A stretch of DNA of 64,000 nucleotides, taken from the NCBI RefSeq assembly GCF_011777495.1, contig NZ_JAATJS010000002.1, positions 186,001-250,000 on the forward strand. Direction: 5' to 3'. A program made the position numbers and the translations under genes. A model generated the notes under the pieces. It was not told the DNA's origin. It saw only the letters and a list, made by a program, of their open reading frames with translations, and did not search any database. Origin of the DNA: Microvirga terricola (lineage in GTDB: Bacteria > Pseudomonadota > Alphaproteobacteria > Rhizobiales > Beijerinckiaceae). Shown in pieces: positions 21,201-29,100 of this stretch (the first letter of the stretch is position 1; each line of letters begins with the position of its first letter).

Positions 21201-22434
21201 CGTCATCAACAATGACGATGTGGCGCCGGGCGTTCCGACCGTCTCCATCGTTGCGACGGACGCTGTGAAGGCTGAAGGTGATACGGGGACGACCGATTTC
21301 ACCTTTACCGTCACGCGCAACAGCAGCGTCGGTCTTTCGACGGTCGACTGGTCGCTGGGCGGAACCGGAAACAATCCGGCAGCCTCAAGCGACTTCGAGA
21401 CGACGAGTGGCACAGTTGTCTTCGCGAACGGCGAAACGACGAAAGTCATCACGATCAAGGTCAAGGGTGATACCGTTGTCGAAGCCGACGAGGGCTTCGC
21501 CGTGACGTTGGTTAATCCGGAGAACGCGGTGATCGACACGGGTGTTGCCTTCGGCGAAATCCGCAATGACGACACGACCCCCGTCCAGAACCGCGCGCCG
21601 ACCGACATCACCATGTCGAATTACAGTGTCCAGGAACTCAGCGGTGAGACGACTGTCGTCGGTCAACTGTCGACCGTTGATGCCGATAATACGAGCGGTT
21701 TCACCTATACCTTGATCGACAATGCAGGCGGGCGCTTCAAGATTACCAACGGCGTCCTGGTCGTGGACAACGGCTTCAAGCTCGACTTCGAACAGGCGAC
21801 GTCTCACCTGGTCAAAATCAAGGTGGAGGATACCGCCGGTGGGACATTCGAAAAATCGCTGACGATCTCTGTCACCGACATGCCGCGAGAATTCACCCTC
21901 GGATCTGTCTACAATGACATCTTCAAGGGCGGAGCGGGCATTGATCGTCTCTCAGGGAATGCTGGAAATGACACAATTTTCGGCAATGGTGGAAACGACG
22001 TTCTCGCTGGCGGTGCCGGTAACGACGTGCTGAGAGGCGGCCTCGGCAAGGATGTCCTGACTGGTAACTCAGGAAAGGACACCTTCGTCTTCGACACCAA
22101 GTTCAACGCGAAGACGAACAAGGACCTGATCAAGGACTATAGCGTCAAGGACGACTCGATCTGGTTGGAAAACACCCTCTTCAAGTCGAACAAGGCGCTT
22201 TACGCCACGATCAAGAAGGGAACCGAGGCGAAGCCTGCCAAGCTCGCCAGCAAGTTCTTCACTGTCGGTGACAAGGCGAAGGATAAGGACGCCTACTTCG
22301 TCTACGACTCGACGAAGCGCGTCTTGTATTACGATGCGGACGGTGACGGTGCGAAGGCTGCCGTCGCTATCGCGACCTTCAGCAAGAACAAGGCACTGAA
22401 GAACTTCATCTATAAGGAGCTGTTCTTCATCTAA
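18295..22434 (+). CDS. Large RTX protein with cadherin-like, triplicated 212-residue and Calx-beta domains
   Basis: 1379 residues, no signal peptide. Residues 1-115 are a paralogue of the N-terminal domain of the 10462 protein (NLTIVAASGGTQGTGSNGPY). One cadherin-like repeat follows to about 220. Then come three tandem units of exactly 212 residues (each starting NTAP.NVRLT.GGTTAAVNEN), two Calx-beta domains (about residues 860-1095, with NEGNSGTTAYTFTVTR and FEANEAFTVTLSGATNG), another cadherin-like repeat, RTX nonapeptides (GNAGNDTIFGNGGNDVLAGG) and the C-terminal cassette ending LFFI. Expected to be exported by a type I system and folded by calcium. A strong terminator follows. Confidence 0.87.
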   Translation: MAYNLTIVAASGGTQGTGSNGPYTVIFPENIATDTVIGTMVGFDTTKNYTFRFKTVGGVLYDGEGRFKIVGDKIVVADGGDVKFNYEDISLFNLKIEVVDALGVVQHEGGYNVSLTDVNEAPKNLNLSNTSIVENSAGALIGNLTASDLDAGDTKTYSITKDDDAKFVITNNKLYLRAGVSLDYETKQSHKVTVRVTDKAGLFVEKEFTIAVTNDPSDDAPTNTAPSNVRLTTGGTTAAVNENSGAGTPVATVTADDNGGTAGLRYTTNSSVFDINATTGQITVKNGAVLNYEGTNTYTMTVTVTDLNGTGLSTQQTFTINLNNVNEAPTGVNFTNVQTVQAGATGANSQVVKANAVDPDAAGSGFTNNSYRFSNGNLTDDTGLFKIDATTGQITTTRAVTASDAGTKTLNVVAYDGSLVGPAVAYTVTVQGAANTAPTNVRLTAGGTTAAVNENSAAGAVVGTVTADDDGGASGLRYATSSSMFDINATTGQITVKNGAVLNYEGTNTYTMTVTVTDTNGTGLSTQQNFTINLNNVNEAPTGVNFTNVQAVQAGATAANAQVVKANAVDPDAVGSGFTNNSYRFSNGGLTDDTGLFKIDATTGQITTTRAVTASDAGTKTLNVVAYDGGLVGPAVAYNVTVQAATNTAPTNVRLTAGGTTAAVNENSTAGTVVGTVTADDDGGASGLRYATNSSVFDINATTGQITVKNGASLNYEGTNTYTMTVTVTDTNGTGLSTQQNFTINLNNVNEAPTGVTFTNVQAVQAGATGANAQVVKANAVDPDAIGSGFSNNSYRFSNGGLTDDTGLFKIDATTGQITTTRAVTASDVGQKTLKVVAYDSANGSLISPEISHIFDVVAADIPTIWITAADAVKNEGNSGTTAYTFTVTRSHGVGASSVNWNVAGTGNDPATADDFVSMSGSVSFADKETVKTITVLVKGDTVFEANEAFTVTLSGATNGAITGASATGVINNDDVAPGVPTVSIVATDAVKAEGDTGTTDFTFTVTRNSSVGLSTVDWSLGGTGNNPAASSDFETTSGTVVFANGETTKVITIKVKGDTVVEADEGFAVTLVNPENAVIDTGVAFGEIRNDDTTPVQNRAPTDITMSNYSVQELSGETTVVGQLSTVDADNTSGFTYTLIDNAGGRFKITNGVLVVDNGFKLDFEQATSHLVKIKVEDTAGGTFEKSLTISVTDMPREFTLGSVYNDIFKGGAGIDRLSGNAGNDTIFGNGGNDVLAGGAGNDVLRGGLGKDVLTGNSGKDTFVFDTKFNAKTNKDLIKDYSVKDDSIWLENTLFKSNKALYATIKKGTEAKPAKLASKFFTVGDKAKDKDAYFVYDSTKRVLYYDADGDGAKAAVAIATFSKNKALKNFIYKELFFI
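18961..20868 (+). repeat. Three tandem 636-bp repeats
   Basis: Unit starts at 18961, 19597 and 20233; landmarks recur at an exact 636-base (212-codon) offset. Each unit encodes one cadherin-like half and one FTNVQ-VQAGAT half. The third unit diverges in its last 20 codons. Confidence 0.92.
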
Positions 22435-22454
22435 ACGAAGAGCATCGCGCGAAC

Positions 22455-22490
22455 AGAGCCCCGGCAGGCAACTGCCGGGGCTCTTCAGTT
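22455..22490 (+). terminator. Intrinsic terminator after the 18295 gene
   Basis: Thirteen-base-pair perfect stem AGAGCCCCGGCAG/CTGCCGGGGCTCT with a GCAA loop, then TCAGTTTTC. Confidence 0.78.
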
Positions 22491-22550
22491 TTCGGGCATG
22501 TTTCGTGCGATGTCGGAAGTGATTCGCCGATTACTTCACCGGAAACCTAC

Positions 22551-22658
22551 AGGTGCGCTGTATTACAATGCAGACGGATCCGGCAAAGGCGCAGCCCTGA
22601 AGTTTGCCTAACTCGGCAGAATCTCAAGATGACGGCGTCGGATTTCTACGTCATCTAG
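22551..22658 (+). pseudogene. Decayed C-terminal tail of an RTX gene (relic 1)
   Basis: Translating forward gives GALYYNADGSGKGAALKFA, then a TAA where intact paralogues have CAA (Gln). After a one-base deletion about ten bases on, the frame continues as NLKMTASDFYVI and stop. This matches the last 36 residues of the 32253 and 26175 proteins. One nonsense and one frameshift make it a dead fragment. Nothing recognisable of the rest of the gene remains upstream. Confidence 0.85.
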
Positions 22659-22753
22659 TCGAAGCAGTAACTCTCACGCCTCGTGCCGGTGGAGCATCAG
22701 GTTTGTTTCACCGCCGACCGCCTGCCTCTCGCCAAGCGCCATTCGCTCGCGCT

Positions 22754-22857
22754 ATGACCTACTACGATGCCGACGGATCGGGCGCAGGGGGGGCGTTGAG
22801 ATTTTCACGACGAAGAAAGCTATCAAGTTTGTCGCCAACGAGTTCATGATTATCTAA
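22754..22857 (+). pseudogene. Decayed C-terminal tail of an RTX gene (relic 2)
   Basis: The DNA encodes TYYDADGSGAG, then shifts frame at a run of seven G residues and continues as VEIFTTKKAIKFVANEFMII with a stop at 22855. The end of the 10462 protein is YYDADGSGPGKAVEIFTTQ...FFVI, so this relic descends from a close relative of that gene, unlike relic 1. The frameshift at the G-run fits slippage. Confidence 0.85.
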
Positions 22858-22880
22858 CGCTGGAAATCAGACGCAACTCG

Positions 22881-22913
22881 AACCTCGGCGCCCCCGCGCC
22901 GAGGTTTTTTATT
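22881..22913 (+). terminator. Intrinsic terminator left behind a decayed RTX gene
   Basis: Eleven-base-pair perfect stem AACCTCGGCGC/GCGCCGAGGTT with a CCCC loop, followed by TTTTATTT, 23 bases after relic 2. It presumably ended the lost gene. Confidence 0.8.
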
Positions 22914-23156
22914 TCTGATGTCAGCGCGACAGCCGTCCTTGTAAGCGCTGAGCGTGTTCTTGCTCGCGATTTGTCTGTTCCGATGTATCTCGAAGCAACT
23001 CTTTTCCTTCGACTTTTAAGTCCGGACCTGAAGGGCGCGGTCGTATTATAACATACATACATGGAAACTGTTCCGTTCTAGCCAATTCTAGTTCCGCGCA
23101 CGCCAAGACATATATCCTGAACTTGACCAGGTTGCATTTCGGAAACGAGATCGCGA

Positions 23157-23684
23157 ATGCGAAATGCTATTGCGAAGCTGAGCGATGATCCGCTCGGTCC
23201 AGCGGCGATTGCAGACGATCTGTTCAAATGGACGATCCATTGGAAGCGCACGATCATGAAGAAAGACAACCATGGATATGGAAAAGTCAGCCTCATAACG
23301 CCGGCACTGCACGTGATATCGATGCTTAGTATCAATGTGCTCGTGGTATTGGTTGCGTTGAACTTGGGCGCGAGCAGTTTGCTCGATCTTGATTTCAGAG
23401 AGGGATTATACTTCTTCTCAGAAATTTATATGATCGCTCTGCTCGCGATTTTCAGTTTGGTTTTTCTTCTAAACGACCTCCCGGGAGCCATACTTGTCAA
23501 GCTCGCCGTTTGGATTGGTTTCAAGAGCTTTGGCAGCAAGCGGTCGGCAAACTGGCGGGCGAAGCTCAATAGAAGCGGACGAAGCCGGAGCTTCGCATCC
23601 AGGCTGGTATCCTGGCTCGATGGTTATTCAGATCTCCGTGGCTTCTCGGATCAGGAGAAGCTTCCGAACTGGCGATATAACTAG
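23157..23684 (+). CDS. Hypothetical two-segment membrane protein
   Basis: 175 residues that I do not recognise. Two hydrophobic stretches are visible, about residues 48-73 (LITPALHVISMLSINVLVVL) and 85-120 (FFSEIYMIALLAIFSLVFLL). The C terminus is basic and Ser/Arg-rich. Base composition is more AT-rich than the core genes. An AT-rich TATTATAAC lies at about 23042, a possible -10 element. ATG 23157 has a weak GGAAACGAG upstream; ATG 23256 is an alternative that would drop the amphipathic N terminus. It may be co-transcribed with the Fur-like gene 45 bases downstream. Confidence 0.5.
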   Translation: MRNAIAKLSDDPLGPAAIADDLFKWTIHWKRTIMKKDNHGYGKVSLITPALHVISMLSINVLVVLVALNLGASSLLDLDFREGLYFFSEIYMIALLAIFSLVFLLNDLPGAILVKLAVWIGFKSFGSKRSANWRAKLNRSGRSRSFASRLVSWLDGYSDLRGFSDQEKLPNWRYN

Positions 23685-23728
23685 GGCTTTTCCTCTTTAC
23701 AGAAAACGAGACGCGGACATTGCTCACA

Positions 23729-24193
23729 ATGAAGACGAAAATGCGAGACGATACACTCCTGATGACTCCAAGAGAGTTCTGCTTGGCGAGAGGATTGAAC
23801 TTCACGCCGATGCGCCAGCGTGTCTATCGGGAGATAGCGGTGAATGGGAGCATTGGAGCCTATGAAATCGCGCACAATCTCAGCTCTCTTGGAAAGCAGG
23901 TCAATGTGACCAGCATCTACAGAGCCCTGGACTTTCTGCTTTCGGGGGGGCTGATCTACAAAGTGAATCTCAGTAAGAAATTCGCTGTCGCGCCGTTGGC
24001 TGAGGCCGTGCCAAGCGCCGTCAATATGGTGCTGATTTGCAAGGCCACGGGGCTCGTTACGAAGGTCTATTCCTCAGAGTTGGAAGAGCATATTGCGCAA
24101 CTGACAAGGAAGATGGGGTTCAGCATGACGCGAGCCGTCGTCGAAATTGAAGGAGATGGCAATCGGCCCCAACTCGCGCGGAGCGCCTCATAA
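23729..24193 (+). CDS. Fur-superfamily transcription regulator lacking metal ligands
   Basis: 154 residues. The N-terminal half is a Fur/Zur winged helix: LNFTPMRQRVYREIAVNGSI, GAYEIAHNLSSLGKQVNVTS, then IYRALDFLLSGGLIYKV (recognition segment near residues 58-72). The C-terminal half keeps the dimerisation-domain outline (VLICKATGLVTKV, normally IC..CG.v.E) but the second Cys of CxxC is Thr, and the His cluster normally before it is absent. Only two Cys (18, 104) and two His (49, 121) occur in the whole protein. It therefore probably does not sense iron or zinc in the usual way. TTG 23720 is a possible earlier start. Confidence 0.75.
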   Translation: MKTKMRDDTLLMTPREFCLARGLNFTPMRQRVYREIAVNGSIGAYEIAHNLSSLGKQVNVTSIYRALDFLLSGGLIYKVNLSKKFAVAPLAEAVPSAVNMVLICKATGLVTKVYSSELEEHIAQLTRKMGFSMTRAVVEIEGDGNRPQLARSAS

Positions 24194-24362
24194 CGCCACG
24201 ACGCGCGTTTCCATGGAGCGAAGCCGCCTGACGCGCGGCCTATCCTTAGCCGTCATCGTCTCTCACTCATCTATCTATCTGGGGATGCGTGCGGTGTCGT
24301 GTTGCAATTGACCTGCCTGTTCCTTCCGAGAGATTTCTATGAAGTCCAAGGTTTTGTGTAGG

Positions 24363-24823
24363 CGTCTCGCTCGATGAAAGCCGCTATGTGCGTGAGGCGA
24401 TGCTAAATCGGATCCGGACCTCGTTTGAAGCGCACAACTTGCCAAATGACGCAAAGCTGGCGACGCTTTCTTGGGGCGGAAACGCTCTGACCGTATGGGG
24501 CAGGGTTTCGGTGCATGGGCGCGCGCGAATAGCTATGGTAATGTGGCGACGTTTGATCGGTCGACCGGAGGTTTCTTCCTTGGTGCCGACCTCTTCGCCG
24601 ACCACTGACATCTAAGTTTTGTTGATGGCTATAGCCAAAGCGCGATTGACGTCGAGAAACGGGCCTCGCCGGTGATTGTCGACAGCTATCACGCGGCGTT
24701 CTATGGCGGCACGCAATTTGGCGCGTGGGGCGTGCGGACATGAAAATCGGCGTCGTCTATTCGGGTCAACTTACAAAGAATGCGTAAGATCCCGCCGTTA
24801 AGGCGAGCATACTCGTCAAGTTC
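24363..24823 (+). pseudogene. Autotransporter outer-membrane beta-barrel domain, remnant
   Basis: Reading across frames reconstructs autotransporter C-terminal hallmarks: VSLDESRYVREAMLNRIR, then LSWGGNALTVWGR, a frameshift to GAWARANSYGNVATFDRS and GGFFLGADLFADH ending in a stop, then GYSQSAIDVEKRASPV and DSYHAAFYGGTQFGAWGVRT ending in a stop, then IGVVYSGQLTKNA, a stop, and DPAVKASILVKF. The last aromatic residue matches the usual C-terminal Phe of type V barrels. At least two frameshifts, three stops and an internal deletion (barrel strands are missing between GVRT and IGVVYSGQL) make it non-functional. The passenger region is gone. Confidence 0.8.
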
Positions 24824-24866
24824 TACTCAGAGCGCAGTTCTCTGGGGACGACAAACGCGCGATGAC

Positions 24867-24904
24867 AACGCAGGGGGCCGTGATCATAAGCCTCTGCGTT
24901 TTGC
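24867..24904 (+). terminator. Hairpin with T-run after the autotransporter remnant
   Basis: Stem AACGCAGGGG/CCTCTGCGTT (one G-U pair) with a long loop, followed by TTTTGCC. It probably ended the former autotransporter gene; it overlaps the approach to the AraC gene end. Confidence 0.5.
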
Positions 24905-24922
24905 CTCAAACGGCGGCGCACG

Positions 24923-25882
24923 TCATGCGCATGACGCCAGGGACCGGCGGCCGTTGCGCGTGTCTCCCGGCGTTTCATCCCATTGTGCGCGATAGCGCCT
25001 ATAAAAATGCGAGAGGTCACTGAAGCCATACTCAAAGGCAATGTCGGCGATCGTTCTATGATCCTCAGACGGCGTGCGTAAGACATGCCGGCAAGCATCG
25101 AGACGCGCGGCGATCATGTTCTCGCTGAAAGACTTTCCGGTAAGTTCGAAAAGTTTATGAACATAGCGCTCCGAAACGCCGAGATGCTGGCTGACCTTGG
25201 TCGGGTTCAGGTTCGGGTTCGTGAGATTCTGATGGATGAATCGTTTCGCTGCGGCAAGCCGTGCCGCGCGCAGCCCGCCGCGAAGCTGTTCCACCTCCCC
25301 GGGCTTTGCAGTTGCAGCCAGGAGATCGCAGAGAATTTCCCCGGCTTTCTCGCCGACTTCGTCCGGCAGCGTGCGGATCGTTCGGGATAGCGAAGAAACG
25401 TAGTCGGCCAGAAGTCTGACAACGCCTGAGTCTTTTGACAGTTGCTGACTGACATCGAAAGCTGCTCCCAGGCGGCTGTCGAGAAGACGCTTCGGAATAT
25501 GGATGGTCGTCGTGTTCAGGCTCCGGTCGAGAATGAACGCGTCGCTTGGAGCGGTGGTGTCAAAGATGGCAATATCACCGGTGCTGAGGGAAAACTGATT
25601 GCGAGCGACGGAATGCGCCGTTCCGCCATTGATGAACTGAAGGCAATATGCCTCTTCGGTCGCGCGGCGGATTTCCGCCGCGTCACGGTACATGCGCTGC
25701 GGGGGAAGGCGGGCAAGCGACAGGTTTACCGCGCCGAGACCAAACATCTCAACGCGAGCTTCGAACGCTCCGCGACCCGATCGCTCAGCCTTCATGCCGA
25801 GGAAGGAGTCGCAGATCACATCGAGCCAGAAGGGAAACTGATCTTCAGTCTTTAGGGCACTTGTATCGAAGATGAGGGGCAT
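24923..25882 (-). CDS. AraC-family transcriptional regulator
   Basis: About 319 residues from ATG 25882 (MPLIFDTSALKTEDQ). Residues 1-200 match the AraC-binding-like sensor domain (PF14525 type, with FDTTAPSDAF and STTIHIPKRLL-like segments). The last 110 residues are the double helix-turn-helix: VSQHLGVSERYVHKLFE and IADIAFEYGFSDLSHFYRRY. The frame remains open upstream to 26317, but that part crosses an AT-rich promoter region and has no protein-like character, so I reject the longer start. Two 13-bp direct repeats lie 23-59 bases upstream. It is divergent from the RTX gene at 26175 and may control it. Confidence 0.88.
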   Translation of the reverse strand: MPLIFDTSALKTEDQFPFWLDVICDSFLGMKAERSGRGAFEARVEMFGLGAVNLSLARLPPQRMYRDAAEIRRATEEAYCLQFINGGTAHSVARNQFSLSTGDIAIFDTTAPSDAFILDRSLNTTTIHIPKRLLDSRLGAAFDVSQQLSKDSGVVRLLADYVSSLSRTIRTLPDEVGEKAGEILCDLLAATAKPGEVEQLRGGLRAARLAAAKRFIHQNLTNPNLNPTKVSQHLGVSERYVHKLFELTGKSFSENMIAARLDACRHVLRTPSEDHRTIADIAFEYGFSDLSHFYRRYRAQWDETPGDTRNGRRSLASCA

Positions 25883-25904
25883 GCGAGGTCTTGAGGCAAT
25901 TAGT

Positions 25905-25941
25905 AATGATGTATCATGCACAGATGTAAATGATGTATCAT
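25905..25941. promoter_or_regulatory. Two 13-bp direct repeats, candidate AraC-type operator
   Basis: AATGATGTATCAT occurs at 25905-25917 and again at 25929-25941, 24 bases start to start (a little over two helical turns). AraC-family dimers bind direct repeats with such spacing. The repeats lie in the 292-base divergent gap between the AraC gene and the 26175 RTX gene, inside an AT-rich stretch (25898-26000) unlike its surroundings. Confidence 0.5.
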
Positions 25942-26174
25942 ATGCATATAGAAGAGAATAACATATAGTTATATTTATAGTATAGTGTCTCAAAGCTAAA
26001 ACTAAGTTTGTCTGAAGTGGGCGCAGGCGGGCGAAAACAGTTCTCTCTGGACCAATCAGAGTTCCCTCTCGTCCAGAGACGCGAGAGCGTGAGCCTCCTA
26101 GACTCGAAGGTTGGACACGAGCTTTTTTGCGAATCCCCCGCGAAATCAGCGCATCAACCGAGGTTAAGGACATC

Positions 26175-29100
26175 ATGACCGCGCCAGCATTTTGGAACAG
26201 CGAATTCACCGTTAACTCGACCACGACGAATGACCAGAACGAGCCTGTCGTTACGGCCCTCGCTGATGGACGTTTCGTGGTGACATGGACCGATTGGAGC
26301 CAGGGGGAAGGCGACACGACCGTCCGCGCTCAGATGTACAATGCGGATGGTTCCAAGAAGAGCAATGAGTTCGTCGTTCACAGCACGACGACGAACAATC
26401 AACATCAGCCGTCGGTCACGGCGTTGAGCAACGGCAATTTCGTCGTCGTCTGGGCCGACGACCGTCTATCGACGGAAGCGAATCCGAATGTGGAAGTCTA
26501 CGGCCGGGTATTCAATGTCGATGGAGTGCCGGTAGGGAATGAGTTTCTTGTTCCGATGCAGATGGGCGGCGGATCGACAAATGGGAATCAGATGTTGCCG
26601 AGTGTCTGCGCGATCTCCGGCACAGCGGGTTTCGCGGTTTCCTGGCACGACGACAATCCGCACGGAACCGACTCGTCCGGCTCGTCCATCCGCACGATCA
26701 TGTATAATGGAGACGGAACGCCTCGCACAGGCGAAATACAGGTCAATGTCAAGGCACAAGACGACCAGACGTCGCCTGCTATGGCCGATCTCGGCAATCA
26801 AAAGTTCGTCGTTGTCTGGACTGATCAGACGGGCGATGCCGACCAGAGCGCCGCAATCAAGATGCGCATCGTCAACAGCGACGGGACATTCGCAACTGGG
26901 GAAAACCGCGTCAACACGGAGGTGGGCGGCGATCAAATGAATGCCAAGGTCACTCGCCTCGCCAATGGCGGATTTGTCGTGACATGGCAGAGCGGCGAGC
27001 TGAACGACTATGAGATCGCGGCTCGCGTTTATGACGCTTCCGGGGCTCCGATCGGGGGCGAATTCGCGGTCAATTCTTCGACGTTCGATAAGCAGATCGA
27101 GCCGACGGTCACGGCTTTGAACGATGGTCGTTTCATGGTGACCTGGTCGGACAATAGCGAGTTCGTGGAAAGCGACTACGAGGTGAAGGGGCAGATCTTC
27201 GCACTTTCCGGCGGTCACTATGCAAAGGACGGCGGCGAGTTCCGCGTCACGACGGGGGGAATACACAATCAGCAGAAGTCTTCCGTAACCACGCTGGTCG
27301 ATGGCCGCGTGGTCGTTGCCTGGTGGTCGGACAATGGGGATTCATCGTCCGGAGCCGTCCATGCCCGCATTCTCGAGCCGCGCGAAGCCGGCATCGAACT
27401 TCCCGGGACTGCACTCAACGACGATTACATCGGTACGGCCTTTAATGACACGCTGCACGGAGCGGGCGGCAACGACAAGCTCGACGGGGCCGGCGGGAAT
27501 GACATTCTGGACGGTGGCGCTGGCGCCGATGCCCTCATAGGCGGAGCCGGGTTCGACTATGCCGATTATCGTTCTTCGACCTCGTGGGGCGTTAACGTCA
27601 ATCTCCAGGAGGGAGGAGGCGAGTACGGAGATGCCGCGGGCGACGTCTATGTCGGCATCGAAGGTGCCTATGGAAGCGCGTTTGGCGATTCCTTCATTGG
27701 GAATGGCGCAGCGAACCACTTCCTCGGGGGCGACGGAGACGACTATTTCACCGCTTCTGCGGGCGCGGACACCATGGACGGTGGTCGAGGTATGGATACG
27801 GTCGACTATTGGGGTGCCACATCATCCGTCATCATTTCGCTCATGCCTGGCGCTGTACAAGGTGGCTTCGCAGCAGGGCAGGTTCTTATCGACATCGAGA
27901 AAGTCTTCGGATCCGCCTTCAACGACACGATGAGCGGTAATGATGAAGTCAACTATCTCATTGGCAATGCAGGAGATGATTCCCTAAGTGGCCTCGGTGG
28001 GGATGATTATCTCGCTGGCGAGGCCGGCAACGACACGCTGCTTGGCGGAAGCGGGGCAGATCTGTTGATCGGCCAAGAAGGGAATGACCTTCTCGAAGGA
28101 GGCTCTGGCGCCGACACTCTGAGAGGGGACGACGGTATCGACATGGCGTCCTACGCCCACTCGTCTGAAGCCGTGGTGGTGTCCCTGGCTGATCCCAGCA
28201 TCAATCAAGGTGTCGACGCCATCGGCGACCGCTATCTCGGTATTGAGGGGCTGATCGGTTCCGCTTTCAACGATTGGCTGATTGGTGACGCAGGCAACAA
28301 CATTCTGGAAGGCGGTGCGGGTGCCGATACGCTCGATGGTGGCGACGGGTTTGATATCGTCAGCTACGCGAGATCCTCAAGCGCCGTCCGCATGGATCTT
28401 GGAGGCATAGGGCTCAGTACCGGCGATGCGGTGGGCGACGTTCTTATCAGCATCGAAGGCGTCGAAGGATCTCAGTTTGATGACGTTCTCATCGCGGGGA
28501 GCTCCGGCAGCTACTTCCTCGGCGGTGGCGGGAACGATTGGATGCAGGCCGGCGGGGGTGCGGACAACCTGAATGGTGGCGATGGTTTCGACACAGTGAC
28601 GTGGGCGACCGCGAGCGGTCGTGTCGTCGTCAACCTGTCTAATCAGGCCGCGAATGGCGGAGCGGCGTTGGGTGACGTCGTGACCGGCGTCGAAGCGTTC
28701 TATTTGACCGCCTATGGCGATCACTTCACCGCGAACCCGGCGACCTCCGTCACCGTCTATGGGATGGCAGGTAACGATGTGATCATCGGCTCCGCACAAG
28801 CCGACTATCTCGACGGTGGTTCCGGAAGCGATGTGCTTCAAGGCGGCGGCGGGAACGATACCTATTTGGTCGATGTCGCATCTGACGTCGTCGTGGAACT
28901 CGCCGGAGGAGGCTACGACACGGTTTACGCAAGCACGAACTATGTTCTTGGCTCGCGTATGGAGGTTGAGGTTCTTTGCGCAGCAGGAGGGTCCGCGTCC
29001 ATCTCGCTCACGGGATCTGAAACCAACAATACGATCATCGGGAATGATGGTGCCAATCGCCTCGAAGGTAAGGGGGCGCGCGATGTTATCCGCGGCGGGG

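Noticed and set aside
24923..26317. 464-residue form of the AraC regulator
   Set aside because: The extra 145 residues run through an AT-rich promoter region and overlap the start of the divergent RTX gene; MPLIFDTS is the better N terminus.
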